Positions 23,402 to 32,107 of a DNA stretch of 64,000 nucleotides are shown piece after piece. A program made the position numbers and the translations under genes. The notes beneath the pieces are model-generated. The model searched no databases. It saw nothing but the letters and a program-made list of their open reading frames with translations, and was not told the DNA's origin. Position 1 is the first letter of the stretch, and every line of letters starts with the position of its first letter. Source of the DNA: Lachnospiraceae bacterium. GTDB taxonomy: Bacteria; Bacillota; Clostridia; Lachnospirales; Lachnospiraceae. The DNA lies in contig CAADYR010000093.1 of NCBI GenBank assembly GCA_900753305.1, positions 1-64,000 of the forward strand, read 5' to 3'.

Positions 23402-24820
23402 CTAAAATCTGAAATACAGGAAAGGATTATTCATACCGATGGCAAGGTAGTATACAGCATACCAGAAGATACCAAGGGCAGCGATCACGCCCCAGACTGT
23501 ATTCTTAAATTTGTTTATCAGTTTCTCCGGCAGAGCTGTGCAGAAAATCAGGCACAGGATCAGAAGAAAACCGTAATCTTTTAAATATTTTATAAAATCC
23601 TGGCTGTTGAGAGTATTGCCGATTCCGAAGAAAGGAAACAGTCTGGCAAAGTAAATACCAAGTTGTTTAAAATCGGAAATGGCAAAAAGCGTCCAGCTAA
23701 GAAGGATATAAAGTATCATGTAAATATGGGAAAAAATATGTGCTGCTATGGACTTGTGATTCAGTACAGGAAGCAGCAGATTTTTTTCCATGACTTCGAG
23801 GATAAAGATAAATACGCCCCATAAAATAAAATTCCATGCGGCACCATGCCAGAATCCTGTCAAAAGCCATACAATTCCCAGATTAAGGATCGTGCGTAAC
23901 CTGCCTTTGCGGTTGCCGCCTAAGGGAATGTAGACATATTCACGGAACCATGACCCCAGTGTAATGTGCCAGCGCCTCCAGAAGTCAGTGACACTTCGTG
24001 AGGTATATGGATGACGGAAGTTCTCAGGAATGGTGAATCCAAGCATATCTCCCAGACCAATCGCCATCAGGGAATATCCACAGAAGTCAAAATACAACTG
24101 CATGGAATATGCCAGAGATCCGAGCCAGGCAAGTGGAGTGGAAATACTCTCAAAACCAATCGTACATACTTCATTCCATAAAGTTCCGATGCGGTTTGCA
24201 AGCAAAACTTTAAATCCAAGTCCAATAATAAATGTTTTCAGTCCATTGTCAAGGTTATGGACGGTAATCCGGCGTTCATGCAGTTCCTTGCGGATATCAG
24301 AGTAGACAACAATAGGACCTGCGATCAACTGAGGAAACATACATAAATATGCGCCCAGAGAGATAACAGAGTGGTCTGCTTCTACTTTACCCCGGTATAC
24401 ATCCACAATATAGGATACGATCTGGAACGTGTAGAAGCTGATGCCAAGTGGCAGAGTCAGTTCCAGAAGCCCAAGTTGTGTGGAACTGTGGAAACAGCGC
24501 AGTACACTGTTGATATTTTCCAGAAAGAAATTCGTATATTTGAAGAAAAACAGAAGTCCGAAATTGTACAGGAGTCCCAGAATGAGCCATAGTTTTTTTG
24601 AAAATGATGTGTCCCTGGCTCTGCCGATCATAATACCGATTCCCAGATTAACAAGTACGGAGCATACGATCAGACACAGATACAGAGGTTCACCGATCCC
24701 ATAGAATACCAGACTGCCAATAAATAAAAGACCATTACGGTATTTTGCAGGTGAACAGTAATATAAAACTAGAAAAATCGGTAAAAATGCAAAAAGAAAT
24801 GTCAGACTGCTGAATACCAT
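23402..24820 (-). CDS. MBOAT-family membrane O-acyltransferase (AlgI/DltB-like)
   Basis: A 472-residue polytopic membrane protein with about ten segments. The MBOAT hallmark is visible: 'FWRRWHITLGSWFREYVYIPLGG' region (about residue 280-302) and the catalytic His in 'TGFWHGAAWNFILWG' (about 325). Members pass acyl groups across the membrane to extracellular acceptors, as in alginate, cell-wall or teichoic-acid acylation. ATG 24820 follows GGGGGAG at 7 bp; an upstream in-frame TTG at 24838 is less likely. With the SGNH hydrolase it forms a two-gene operon for polymer O-acetylation; the polymer is unknown. Confidence 0.92.
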   Translation of the reverse strand: MVFSSLTFLFAFLPIFLVLYYCSPAKYRNGLLFIGSLVFYGIGEPLYLCLIVCSVLVNLGIGIMIGRARDTSFSKKLWLILGLLYNFGLLFFFKYTNFFLENINSVLRCFHSSTQLGLLELTLPLGISFYTFQIVSYIVDVYRGKVEADHSVISLGAYLCMFPQLIAGPIVVYSDIRKELHERRITVHNLDNGLKTFIIGLGFKVLLANRIGTLWNEVCTIGFESISTPLAWLGSLAYSMQLYFDFCGYSLMAIGLGDMLGFTIPENFRHPYTSRSVTDFWRRWHITLGSWFREYVYIPLGGNRKGRLRTILNLGIVWLLTGFWHGAAWNFILWGVFIFILEVMEKNLLLPVLNHKSIAAHIFSHIYMILYILLSWTLFAISDFKQLGIYFARLFPFFGIGNTLNSQDFIKYLKDYGFLLILCLIFCTALPEKLINKFKNTVWGVIAALGIFWYAVYYLAIGMNNPFLYFRF

Positions 24821-25021
24821 GGAATTCTCCCCCAACAAAGATGTATCCTTTCAAAAAAGGCAACAGATTATGTAATCTATTTTATATTTATTATAGCAGA
24901 AATAAATTGAAAATTCTACACAATTTTCATAATATTTAAGACAATAACTATAACATTATATGCTATGGACAATACGAACTATGTTACATTAATTCAAGAG
25001 AATGCAGCCTGGGCATAAGAG

Positions 25022-25051
25022 TTGACGCAATTATTGTGTTGGAAGTAAAAT
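25022..25051 (+). promoter_or_regulatory. Probable promoter of the binding-protein/two-component operon
   Basis: TTGACG and TAAAAT separated by 18 bp, about 36 bp upstream of the start codon at 25088. The rest of 24821-25021 is AT-rich and I see no further feature in it. Confidence 0.45.
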
Positions 25052-25087
25052 GATGGAAATAATAGCGTGGATATAGGGGGGATTTAT

Positions 25088-26110
25088 ATGAGTAAATTGA
25101 GAAAAATAAAATATATTTTGATCCTGGCGGTTATATTTGCCATAACAGGGTGTACCAAAGCCCAGGAGGAAGTCTATCAAATACCGGAGGATAAAAAGCT
25201 GATAGTGTATACAGCTCACAAGAAAGAAGTATACGAACCGATCATTAAGGAGTTTGAAGAAAGAACAGGCGTTTTTGTTGAAATCAGGACGGGAGATACA
25301 CTGGCACTTTTTGAAAAAATAAAGGATGACGAAAGGGAAAAAGTCGATGTCATGTTTGGTGGTGGAATTGAAAACTTTGAAGAATGTAGAGAATATCTGG
25401 AGCCATATACAGTAGAAGAGGTCGATAAGATTCAGCCGCAATATCGTGCCGGGGAAGATGTATATACACCGTTTTCTGTATTACCAACAGTATTTGTATA
25501 TAATAATAAACTGGTCTATCCGGTGGCAGCACCAAAGACATGGGCAGAATTGTTGACAGATCGTTGGAAAGGAAAAATTGCATTTGCAGATCCTACCAGG
25601 TCGGGAAGCAGTTATACGGCACTTTGCACTATGATCCAGGCAGTAGATGAAGATGAGCAGACGGCACTTATGCTTTTTGCGAATGCTCTGGATGGAAATA
25701 TATCGTTGAATTCAGGTGCTGTTCTGGATGAAGTGAACGCCGGAACCAGACTGGTAGGAGTAACTATTGAAGGAATGGCAAAGCAAAGAATGTTAGAAGG
25801 GGCTGATCTGTCAATTATTTATCCGACAGATGGAACAAGTGAAATCCCGGATGCTACAGCAATTATAAAAGGTGCAGAGCATATGGATAATGCCAGACTG
25901 TTTGTTGATTTTACTGTGAGCCGGGATGTACAAAGGCTTGTAGAGGAAGTTCTGTTCCGCAGAACGGTACGGAATGATCTGCAGGAATATCGGACGGAAG
26001 AAGAAAACAGAATGAGAGTCATAGATTATGATGTACCGTGGGTGGTAGAAGAAAAAGAGAACATTCTGAAAACATGGGGAGAAATCCAGAATAAAGATAA
26101 ACAGAAATGA
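25088..26110 (+). CDS. Lipoprotein ABC-type substrate-binding protein, linked to a two-component system
   Basis: A 340-residue extracellular solute-binding protein of the iron/phosphonate (FbpA-like) type. The N-terminus is a lipoprotein signal ending in AITGC. Family features are 'KLIVYTAHKKEVYEPIIKEFEE' at the start of the mature part, 'VDVMFGGG' (about 95), 'VFVYNNKLV' (about 139) and 'WKGKIAFADPTRSGSSYTAL' (about 165). ATG 25088 follows GGGGGG. It precedes a histidine kinase gene by 11 bp, not a permease, so it may act as the ligand sensor for the kinase rather than only in transport. The ligand is not deducible. Confidence 0.88.
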   Translation: MSKLRKIKYILILAVIFAITGCTKAQEEVYQIPEDKKLIVYTAHKKEVYEPIIKEFEERTGVFVEIRTGDTLALFEKIKDDEREKVDVMFGGGIENFEECREYLEPYTVEEVDKIQPQYRAGEDVYTPFSVLPTVFVYNNKLVYPVAAPKTWAELLTDRWKGKIAFADPTRSGSSYTALCTMIQAVDEDEQTALMLFANALDGNISLNSGAVLDEVNAGTRLVGVTIEGMAKQRMLEGADLSIIYPTDGTSEIPDATAIIKGAEHMDNARLFVDFTVSRDVQRLVEEVLFRRTVRNDLQEYRTEEENRMRVIDYDVPWVVEEKENILKTWGEIQNKDKQK

Positions 26111-26121
26111 GAAGGGTGCAA

Positions 26122-27816
26122 ATGAAAAGGTGGATCAAAAAATCATTTAACAGAGAATTGTTGGTTTGTTTTGCAGTAGTTGCTATGCTTCCATTGTTTT
26201 TTTCGGGATTATTTTTAATAAAGATCATGGAAACTAAGATAAATGATGACTATGAAAAAAAGATTTTGGCACAGGCAGAGCAGATAGATGAAGGATTTAT
26301 TACTTTATTTGATAGTTTTCATACCATTGTAGAGGACATTAACAGCAATACTAAAATTGTAAGCATGTTGAATGAAGTGGATACCTGGTCAAAAAGTAAG
26401 ACATATCTTCAGTTTTATAAAGAAGTAAGTAATTATCGGCCTTATGCGCAGTTTGACCTATACAACAGGCAGGGAGAGTGTGTCTTTACAACGGCACAGG
26501 GAACCAAAAGAGAAAAACTTCCAACATACTGGGGAATTTTATATGCTGTGGAAGATAATGACAGTACAGATCAACTGGTATTTCGCAGAGCAGAAGAAAA
26601 TGAGAATGGAGTATTGTTCCATATAGCCGGCAAATTAGGGGGCGAGGATGGAAAAACGAAAGGATATGTCGTCATCAGTATGAATGAGGATAATTTCAAA
26701 AGAGTGATAAGGGAAAGTGGAAATGAGAAAGCAGAAGTCGCTTTTCTGGATTCTTACTGGAGAGTCGTTTATGGAACCGGTTTTCAGCAGGCAGATCAGA
26801 TCAGGGAAAATCTGATGAAAGGTTATAGAGTGACGGGAACATATCACGCAGGTGAGGTATTGATAGAACCATTGGGTAACAGCGGGTTGTATACAATTAT
26901 ATCCTGCCCCAATGTATTCTCTAAGGAAGTATTATGTACTATGTACAGAGTGTTGATCGTTATGATCACGATCAGCGGAGTCCTTTGCATTATCGTGGTA
27001 GCAGGATTGAGCCGTAATCTTACCAGACCGATCGAAAAAATGAATACAGCTATGAAGAAGTTACAGGAAGGTAACCTGGATGTTAGAATTGCGTCGGACA
27101 GAGAAGATGAATTGGGACAAATGTCTGTAAATTTTAATATCATGGCAAATGAACTGGCACAGAATGTGCAGGAGAGGGTTCAAAGGCAGAAGGAGTTGAA
27201 TGCTTCTCATATTGCCATGATGCAGGCACAGTTAAATCCACATTTTCTTTATAATACACTGGATACCATGAAATGGGTAGCGAAAGTAAATCATATACCT
27301 GAGATCGCAACTATGGCAGCCGGACTTGCCAAAATACTGAGGACGAGTATTTCCAAAAGACAGTTTATTCAATTAAAAGAAGAACTGGATCTGGTAAAGT
27401 GTTATGTGGACATACAGAAAATACGTTTTAATGACAGCTTTACGTATTTTGTGGACATACAGGAGGGACTGGAGGAATGTATAATCCCTAAACTGATTAT
27501 ACAGCCCGTTGTGGAAAATTCGGTTTTACATGGATTAAAAGAAAGTGAAAAAGGAAAAATATGCGTAAAAATTCAGGAAAAAGCGGATGTTCTGCAAATT
27601 GAAGTCACAGATGACGGATGCGGTATTTCTGATGAATATATGGAGGCACTTAATAACAGACAGCAGGAAAGAATGGAAGGACATATTGGAGTTTCTAATG
27701 TAGACACGATCATCAGGCTGACTTATGGTGAAGAATATGGTATTCATATTGAACGACCTGACGAAGGAGGAACGAGAGTTGTGCTTCAACTTCCGTTAAA
27801 ATACGAAGAGATATAG
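26122..27816 (+). CDS. YesM/LytS-type sensor histidine kinase
   Basis: A 564-residue membrane kinase with two membrane segments (about residues 12-35 and 275-300), an extracytoplasmic sensor domain between them, a HAMP domain ('RNLTRPIEKMNTAMKKLQEGNLDVRI', which begins about 303), and a His_kinase domain with the phospho-accepting His in 'QLNPHFLYNTLDTMKW'. The HATPase carries 'QPVVENSVLHGL' and 'DDGCGISDEY'. ATG 26122 is chosen for its AGAAGGG; an earlier ATG at 26107 overlaps the upstream stop. It is paired with the AraC-type regulator downstream and with the binding lipoprotein upstream. Confidence 0.92.
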   Translation: MKRWIKKSFNRELLVCFAVVAMLPLFFSGLFLIKIMETKINDDYEKKILAQAEQIDEGFITLFDSFHTIVEDINSNTKIVSMLNEVDTWSKSKTYLQFYKEVSNYRPYAQFDLYNRQGECVFTTAQGTKREKLPTYWGILYAVEDNDSTDQLVFRRAEENENGVLFHIAGKLGGEDGKTKGYVVISMNEDNFKRVIRESGNEKAEVAFLDSYWRVVYGTGFQQADQIRENLMKGYRVTGTYHAGEVLIEPLGNSGLYTIISCPNVFSKEVLCTMYRVLIVMITISGVLCIIVVAGLSRNLTRPIEKMNTAMKKLQEGNLDVRIASDREDELGQMSVNFNIMANELAQNVQERVQRQKELNASHIAMMQAQLNPHFLYNTLDTMKWVAKVNHIPEIATMAAGLAKILRTSISKRQFIQLKEELDLVKCYVDIQKIRFNDSFTYFVDIQEGLEECIIPKLIIQPVVENSVLHGLKESEKGKICVKIQEKADVLQIEVTDDGCGISDEYMEALNNRQQERMEGHIGVSNVDTIIRLTYGEEYGIHIERPDEGGTRVVLQLPLKYEEI

Positions 27817-27839
27817 GAAAAAGAGGGAATGAAATAAGT

Positions 27840-28601
27840 ATGTTCAAGGTAATTGTGATTGATGATGAAAAATTAGTACGTCAGGGTATTGTAATGGAAA
27901 CAGACTGGAAAGAACTGGATTGTGTCGTAGTCGCAGAAGCAGATAATGGATTGGATGGATTGTATGCTGTGCGTAAATATAATCCGGAACTGGTTATATG
28001 TGATATCCGTATGCCCAAAATGGATGGAATAGAAATGTTAAAAATCCTGAGAGAGGAAAATAATCATGTCAGTGTTATTTTTCTGACTGCATATGGAGAG
28101 TTTTCCTATGCACAGAGTGCATTAAAATTACTTGCTTCTGATTATATTTTAAAACCATTTGGTGATGGGGAACTGGAAGAGGCTGTAAAAAAAGTTCTGG
28201 AAAAACGAAGGTCAGAGAATAAGAAGGGAGAAGGACAAAGAGATGAACTTCCAGGATTAGTGTTAAATAAAGGAGATAAGAGTAAGTATGTCATGGAAGC
28301 AGTAGAGTACATATCGACGCATTATAGTGATCCGGAACTCAGCGTAGCTATGATCGCAGAAAATCTTGGGATCAGTGAGGGACATCTGAGTCATATTTTT
28401 AAAAAAGAAACGGAATATACGGTTGCTTCCTATATTACCAGAGTGCGTATGCGAATGGCAATGAAATTATTAACAGATTGCAGGAATAAAGTATACGAAG
28501 TAGCTGGGGAAGTTGGATACCGTGATATTGCACATTTTTCAAGCAGTTTCAAACGGATTGTTGGCATAACGCCATCTGAATATCAAGATAGAAGTATATA
28601 A
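27840..28601 (+). CDS. YesN-type response regulator with AraC DNA-binding domain
   Basis: A 253-residue regulator with an N-terminal receiver ('IVIDDEKLVRQG', phospho-acceptor Asp in 'CDIRMPKMDG', Thr in 'FLTAYGEFSY', Lys in 'LKPFGDG') and a C-terminal AraC-type pair of helix-turn-helices (about residues 155-252), including 'AENLGISEGHLSHIFKKE' and 'EVAGEVGYRDIAHFSSSFK'. It probably activates the downstream transporter genes beginning at 28763. The 160-bp gap that follows (28602-28762) is AT-rich and likely holds the target promoter; I cannot define its boxes. Confidence 0.93.
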   Translation: MFKVIVIDDEKLVRQGIVMETDWKELDCVVVAEADNGLDGLYAVRKYNPELVICDIRMPKMDGIEMLKILREENNHVSVIFLTAYGEFSYAQSALKLLASDYILKPFGDGELEEAVKKVLEKRRSENKKGEGQRDELPGLVLNKGDKSKYVMEAVEYISTHYSDPELSVAMIAENLGISEGHLSHIFKKETEYTVASYITRVRMRMAMKLLTDCRNKVYEVAGEVGYRDIAHFSSSFKRIVGITPSEYQDRSI

Positions 28602-28762
28602 TACAACAAAATGAATAAATAAAACAAATGGAATAATAATATTATATACAAAATGTCAGAAATATTAAAATAATAACAGGTTTACCTTATATAAAATAAC
28701 AAACTCCCAAAGTATAATAGAATCATCAATAAAACCTATTACAATTAAGGGAGGGTGTTAGT

Positions 28763-30190
28763 ATGAAGAAAAAAGTAGTATCAATATTGATGACATGTGT
28801 ACTGACAGTGGGTATACTCGCCGGATGCGGAGACAGCAAATCAGGTCAGGAACAACCCGTAACGGGAAGTGCGGAAACAACAATGGAGACAGACGCTGTA
28901 TCTGAAAAAGAAACACAGGGGGATGAGGAAGAAACAAATCTTACAAAGACACAGCAAATTATAAAAGAAGCAGAAGGAATGACCATGGAGGAACTGGCGA
29001 AGAAAGCCATAGAAGAGTCAAATGGTAAGACTTTCTATGGAGTTGGTAATTCAAGCCGCGGAAAGTCAGCACTTCCATTATTCATTGAATATCTGCAGTC
29101 CATAGATCCTTCCTATAATATGGAATTTGACTGGCAGCAGCCCAAGAATAATAAGATATTTGAGCAATTGACGGCTGATTCACTGAAACCGGAAGGAACT
29201 TTTGCGATGACACTGATTCAGGATGGCAATCAAATCGAATCCAAAATGACACAGACAGGAATCCTGGATACATTTATTCCAAAGGAATGGGCAGAAGCAA
29301 ATGGAACGACACCCGATCAGGTGGAAGGCTATCTGGCTTTGCAGACTTTGAATAAAGTATTTGAATATAACTGCACGGGTGATAAAGTCTACGACAACTG
29401 CTGGGATTTTGTAGCAGAGGATACACATGCTTTATTTATGGATATTGATTCAGAAGTAGTAGGTAAGAACTTCCTTTACATGCTGACGGAAGATAAATAT
29501 GCGGCTATGCTCAAGGATGCTTTTAATGCACTTCCCGCAGAAGAACAGGCATATTTCCAGCCAACTGTTGATGAAATGGAGTCTGAAGCAAACGATTTGG
29601 GACTTGGAGCAGATGGAAAATATGCATTGGCATGGATCAAGTTATGGGTAGGCAGTTATAATGCACAGACTGATGACGGACCTATTTGTAACACTCTGGT
29701 ATCTGATTCTGCGACAGATCAGTGTGGATTGTTAGTATACAGTAAACTGCGTTCTGTGGAAGAGTCTTCAGGTGTTTCAGTGAATAATGTAAAAGTTGCA
29801 GCATATCAGGATGGATATAAGGGAATCGGCGGTTATGGATATTGTCATTATCTTTTCGTAACAGATAATAGTCCTTTACCATGGACAGCATGTGCATTTA
29901 TCACATATATGACCTGCACAGAGGATGGATTCAGTGCATGGGGCAAGGATATGGGCGGTTATTCCGCTAATCCTGAAGTTGCCAAGGCAATTGAGACTAC
30001 CTATCAGCATAGTATAGGCGGTAATGATGAAAACGGAAATGTTGTATTTGAAAGTAAGAATGACAGAGGATATGACTGGTGGACTACCGATGGAGAACTT
30101 GTTCTCGAAGATCCGGAGTATTGTGCATCTGTTTCCTTTACAGTAGGAAGCTGGATCGAACTGCTTCCTAAATATACAGCGGGCGAATAA
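28763..30190 (+). CDS. Lipoprotein ABC substrate-binding protein
   Basis: A 475-residue extracellular binding protein. The N-terminus is a lipoprotein signal with lipobox ILAGC followed by a Thr/Glu-rich linker (about residues 25-65). The remainder resembles family 1 extracellular solute-binding proteins of the iron/putrescine type but I recognise no diagnostic ligand motif. It has many Trp/Tyr residues in the C-terminal half, as often seen in binding clefts. It heads the importer operon (permease 30276, ATPase 32108) and is separated from the permease by a strong hairpin, which fits the usual excess of binding protein over membrane parts. Confidence 0.85.
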   Translation: MKKKVVSILMTCVLTVGILAGCGDSKSGQEQPVTGSAETTMETDAVSEKETQGDEEETNLTKTQQIIKEAEGMTMEELAKKAIEESNGKTFYGVGNSSRGKSALPLFIEYLQSIDPSYNMEFDWQQPKNNKIFEQLTADSLKPEGTFAMTLIQDGNQIESKMTQTGILDTFIPKEWAEANGTTPDQVEGYLALQTLNKVFEYNCTGDKVYDNCWDFVAEDTHALFMDIDSEVVGKNFLYMLTEDKYAAMLKDAFNALPAEEQAYFQPTVDEMESEANDLGLGADGKYALAWIKLWVGSYNAQTDDGPICNTLVSDSATDQCGLLVYSKLRSVEESSGVSVNNVKVAAYQDGYKGIGGYGYCHYLFVTDNSPLPWTACAFITYMTCTEDGFSAWGKDMGGYSANPEVAKAIETTYQHSIGGNDENGNVVFESKNDRGYDWWTTDGELVLEDPEYCASVSFTVGSWIELLPKYTAGE

Positions 30191-30218
30191 TAAACATTAT
30201 AACGAAAGCTCTGTATTA

Positions 30219-30253
30219 CCGCAGGGGCGAAAGCATTGCTTTCTCCTCTGCGG
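30219..30253 (+). promoter_or_regulatory. Intercistronic hairpin in the ABC transporter operon
   Basis: CCGCAGGGGCGAAAGC and GCTTTCTCCTCTGCGG pair at 15 of 16 positions around ATT. It has no T run. It lies between the binding-protein stop and the permease ribosome binding site, where such stems stabilise the upstream message or attenuate read-through. Confidence 0.7.
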
Positions 30254-30275
30254 AATGTGTATAAGGAGGTAAAAC

Positions 30276-32105
30276 ATGAATCAGAGTGCTGCAAAAAAAA
30301 CGGGTAGAATGGTCATTGTACTTAATAAGGTCAAGACCTATTTTTCAAAACCTCAGAATATTATACTGCTTCTGTTCGGTATTGTTCTTACCTTTACCAC
30401 AATAGCTCCTATTGTGGCAATTATGGAGGATACATTCAAGATCCATCCCGGAACGATCGATGCTCATCTGACTGGCAGGGCATCAGGATATTCCACGGTG
30501 AATTATATAGACCTTTTTACCAGTAAAATGGCAAGAAATAATCTGTGGATGCCATTACTGAATACAGTATTATTAGCAGTATTTACCTGTTTGATCTCAA
30601 TTCTGTTTGGTGGTTTATTTGCATTTCTGATCACCAGAACAAATCTGAAATGTAAAAAATATTTGAGTTCAATTTTTATTTTTCCATATATTATGCCCCA
30701 GTGGACGTTGGCAGTTGTATGGCAGAATGTATTTAACAGTAATGCTGTAACAGGAACAGCAAATGGTCTGCTGGCTTCCCTGTTTGGAATTGAAATGCCA
30801 ACATGGTGGTGTCTTGGATTATTCCCGAGTGCGGTAGTTCTGGGACTGCATTATGCACCATTTGCATATATCCTGATCGGCGGAATTTTCCGCAATATGG
30901 ATGCCAATCTGGAAGAGGCAGCAACAATTCTGGATACACCCAAGTGGAAGACAATGTTTCGGATTACCCTGCCGATGGTAAAACCGGCAATTTTATCTAC
31001 GATCCTTCTGGTATTTGGAAGTGCGATGGGAAGCTATCCGGTACCGCATTATCTGGGATTGACTACGATGTCTACAAAATATATTTCCATGAACTCCAAG
31101 TATACAGGGGAAGCAAGTATTCTTGCAATCATCATGATGGTATTTGGCGTAGCAATTCTGCTTATGAATCAGATCAGCTTAAAGAGCAGAAAAAATTATA
31201 CGACTGTTACGGGAAAGTCAGGACAGATTTCCAAGATCAATCTTGGAAAAGCAGGCAAATATTTAATAGCGATCATATTGATCGTGATTACTTTCTTCAC
31301 AAGTATTTTCCCGATTTTGTCCTTTGCATTAGAAACATTCCTTCCTAATCCCGGAGATTACAGTTTCCTGTATACGATGGACCCAGGTGCACTTACTACT
31401 AAGTGGTGGGTAACAGATAATAATGGAGCAGGAGCTTTGTACGGACAGCCAGGTATTTTACATAATCCATTGATCTGGAGAGCATTTAAAGGAACCCTGC
31501 TGGTTGCCGTCTGCTGTGCACTGATTGCAGGTACGATCGGTACTTTGATCGGGTATGCAGTATCCAAGAATAGAAGAAGTAAATGGGCAAATTATGTTAA
31601 CGGAATGGCGTTTCTGCCATATTTGATGCCTTCGTTAGCTGTAGGTGCCGCATTCTTCATTTTATTTTCAAATGATAAGATAAATTTGTTTAATACATAT
31701 ACGTTATTGATTATTACAGGTGTGATCAAATATATACCTTTTGCAAGTAGAAGTGCTTTGAATTCCATGCTGCAGTTATCAGGAGAAATAGAGGAGGCTG
31801 CTATTATACAGGATCTTCCATGGCACAAGAGAATGTTCCGTATTATTGTCCCTATCCAGAAGTCATCGATCATCAGCGGATATATGCTTCCATTCATGAC
31901 TTGCCTGAGAGAATTGTCCCTGTTCCTTCTGTTGTGTACACAAGGATTTATACTTTCTACAACTTTGGATTATTTTGATGAGATGGGTCTGTATGCATTT
32001 TCAAGTGCGATCAATCTGATTCTGATCGTAACAATCCTGATATTTAATACATTAGTAAATAAGCTGACCGGGTCCAGTCTGGACGAAGGTATTGGAGGTA
32101 AATAA
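30276..32105 (+). CDS. Double-domain ABC permease (iron/thiamine importer type)
   Basis: A 609-residue inner-membrane protein with about twelve segments. It contains two BPD_transp_1 domains, as in FbpB or ThiP. The first EAA loop is 'EEAATILDTPKWKTMFRITLP' (about residue 211) and the second 'EEAAIIQDLPWHKRMFRIIVP' (about 507); these contact the ATPase. ATG 30276 follows AAGGAGG. It is 3 bp upstream of the ATPase gene. The substrate is likely an anion, metal complex or organic phosphate; sequence alone does not say. Confidence 0.92.
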   Translation: MNQSAAKKTGRMVIVLNKVKTYFSKPQNIILLLFGIVLTFTTIAPIVAIMEDTFKIHPGTIDAHLTGRASGYSTVNYIDLFTSKMARNNLWMPLLNTVLLAVFTCLISILFGGLFAFLITRTNLKCKKYLSSIFIFPYIMPQWTLAVVWQNVFNSNAVTGTANGLLASLFGIEMPTWWCLGLFPSAVVLGLHYAPFAYILIGGIFRNMDANLEEAATILDTPKWKTMFRITLPMVKPAILSTILLVFGSAMGSYPVPHYLGLTTMSTKYISMNSKYTGEASILAIIMMVFGVAILLMNQISLKSRKNYTTVTGKSGQISKINLGKAGKYLIAIILIVITFFTSIFPILSFALETFLPNPGDYSFLYTMDPGALTTKWWVTDNNGAGALYGQPGILHNPLIWRAFKGTLLVAVCCALIAGTIGTLIGYAVSKNRRSKWANYVNGMAFLPYLMPSLAVGAAFFILFSNDKINLFNTYTLLIITGVIKYIPFASRSALNSMLQLSGEIEEAAIIQDLPWHKRMFRIIVPIQKSSIISGYMLPFMTCLRELSLFLLLCTQGFILSTTLDYFDEMGLYAFSSAINLILIVTILIFNTLVNKLTGSSLDEGIGGK

Positions 32106-32107
32106 TT

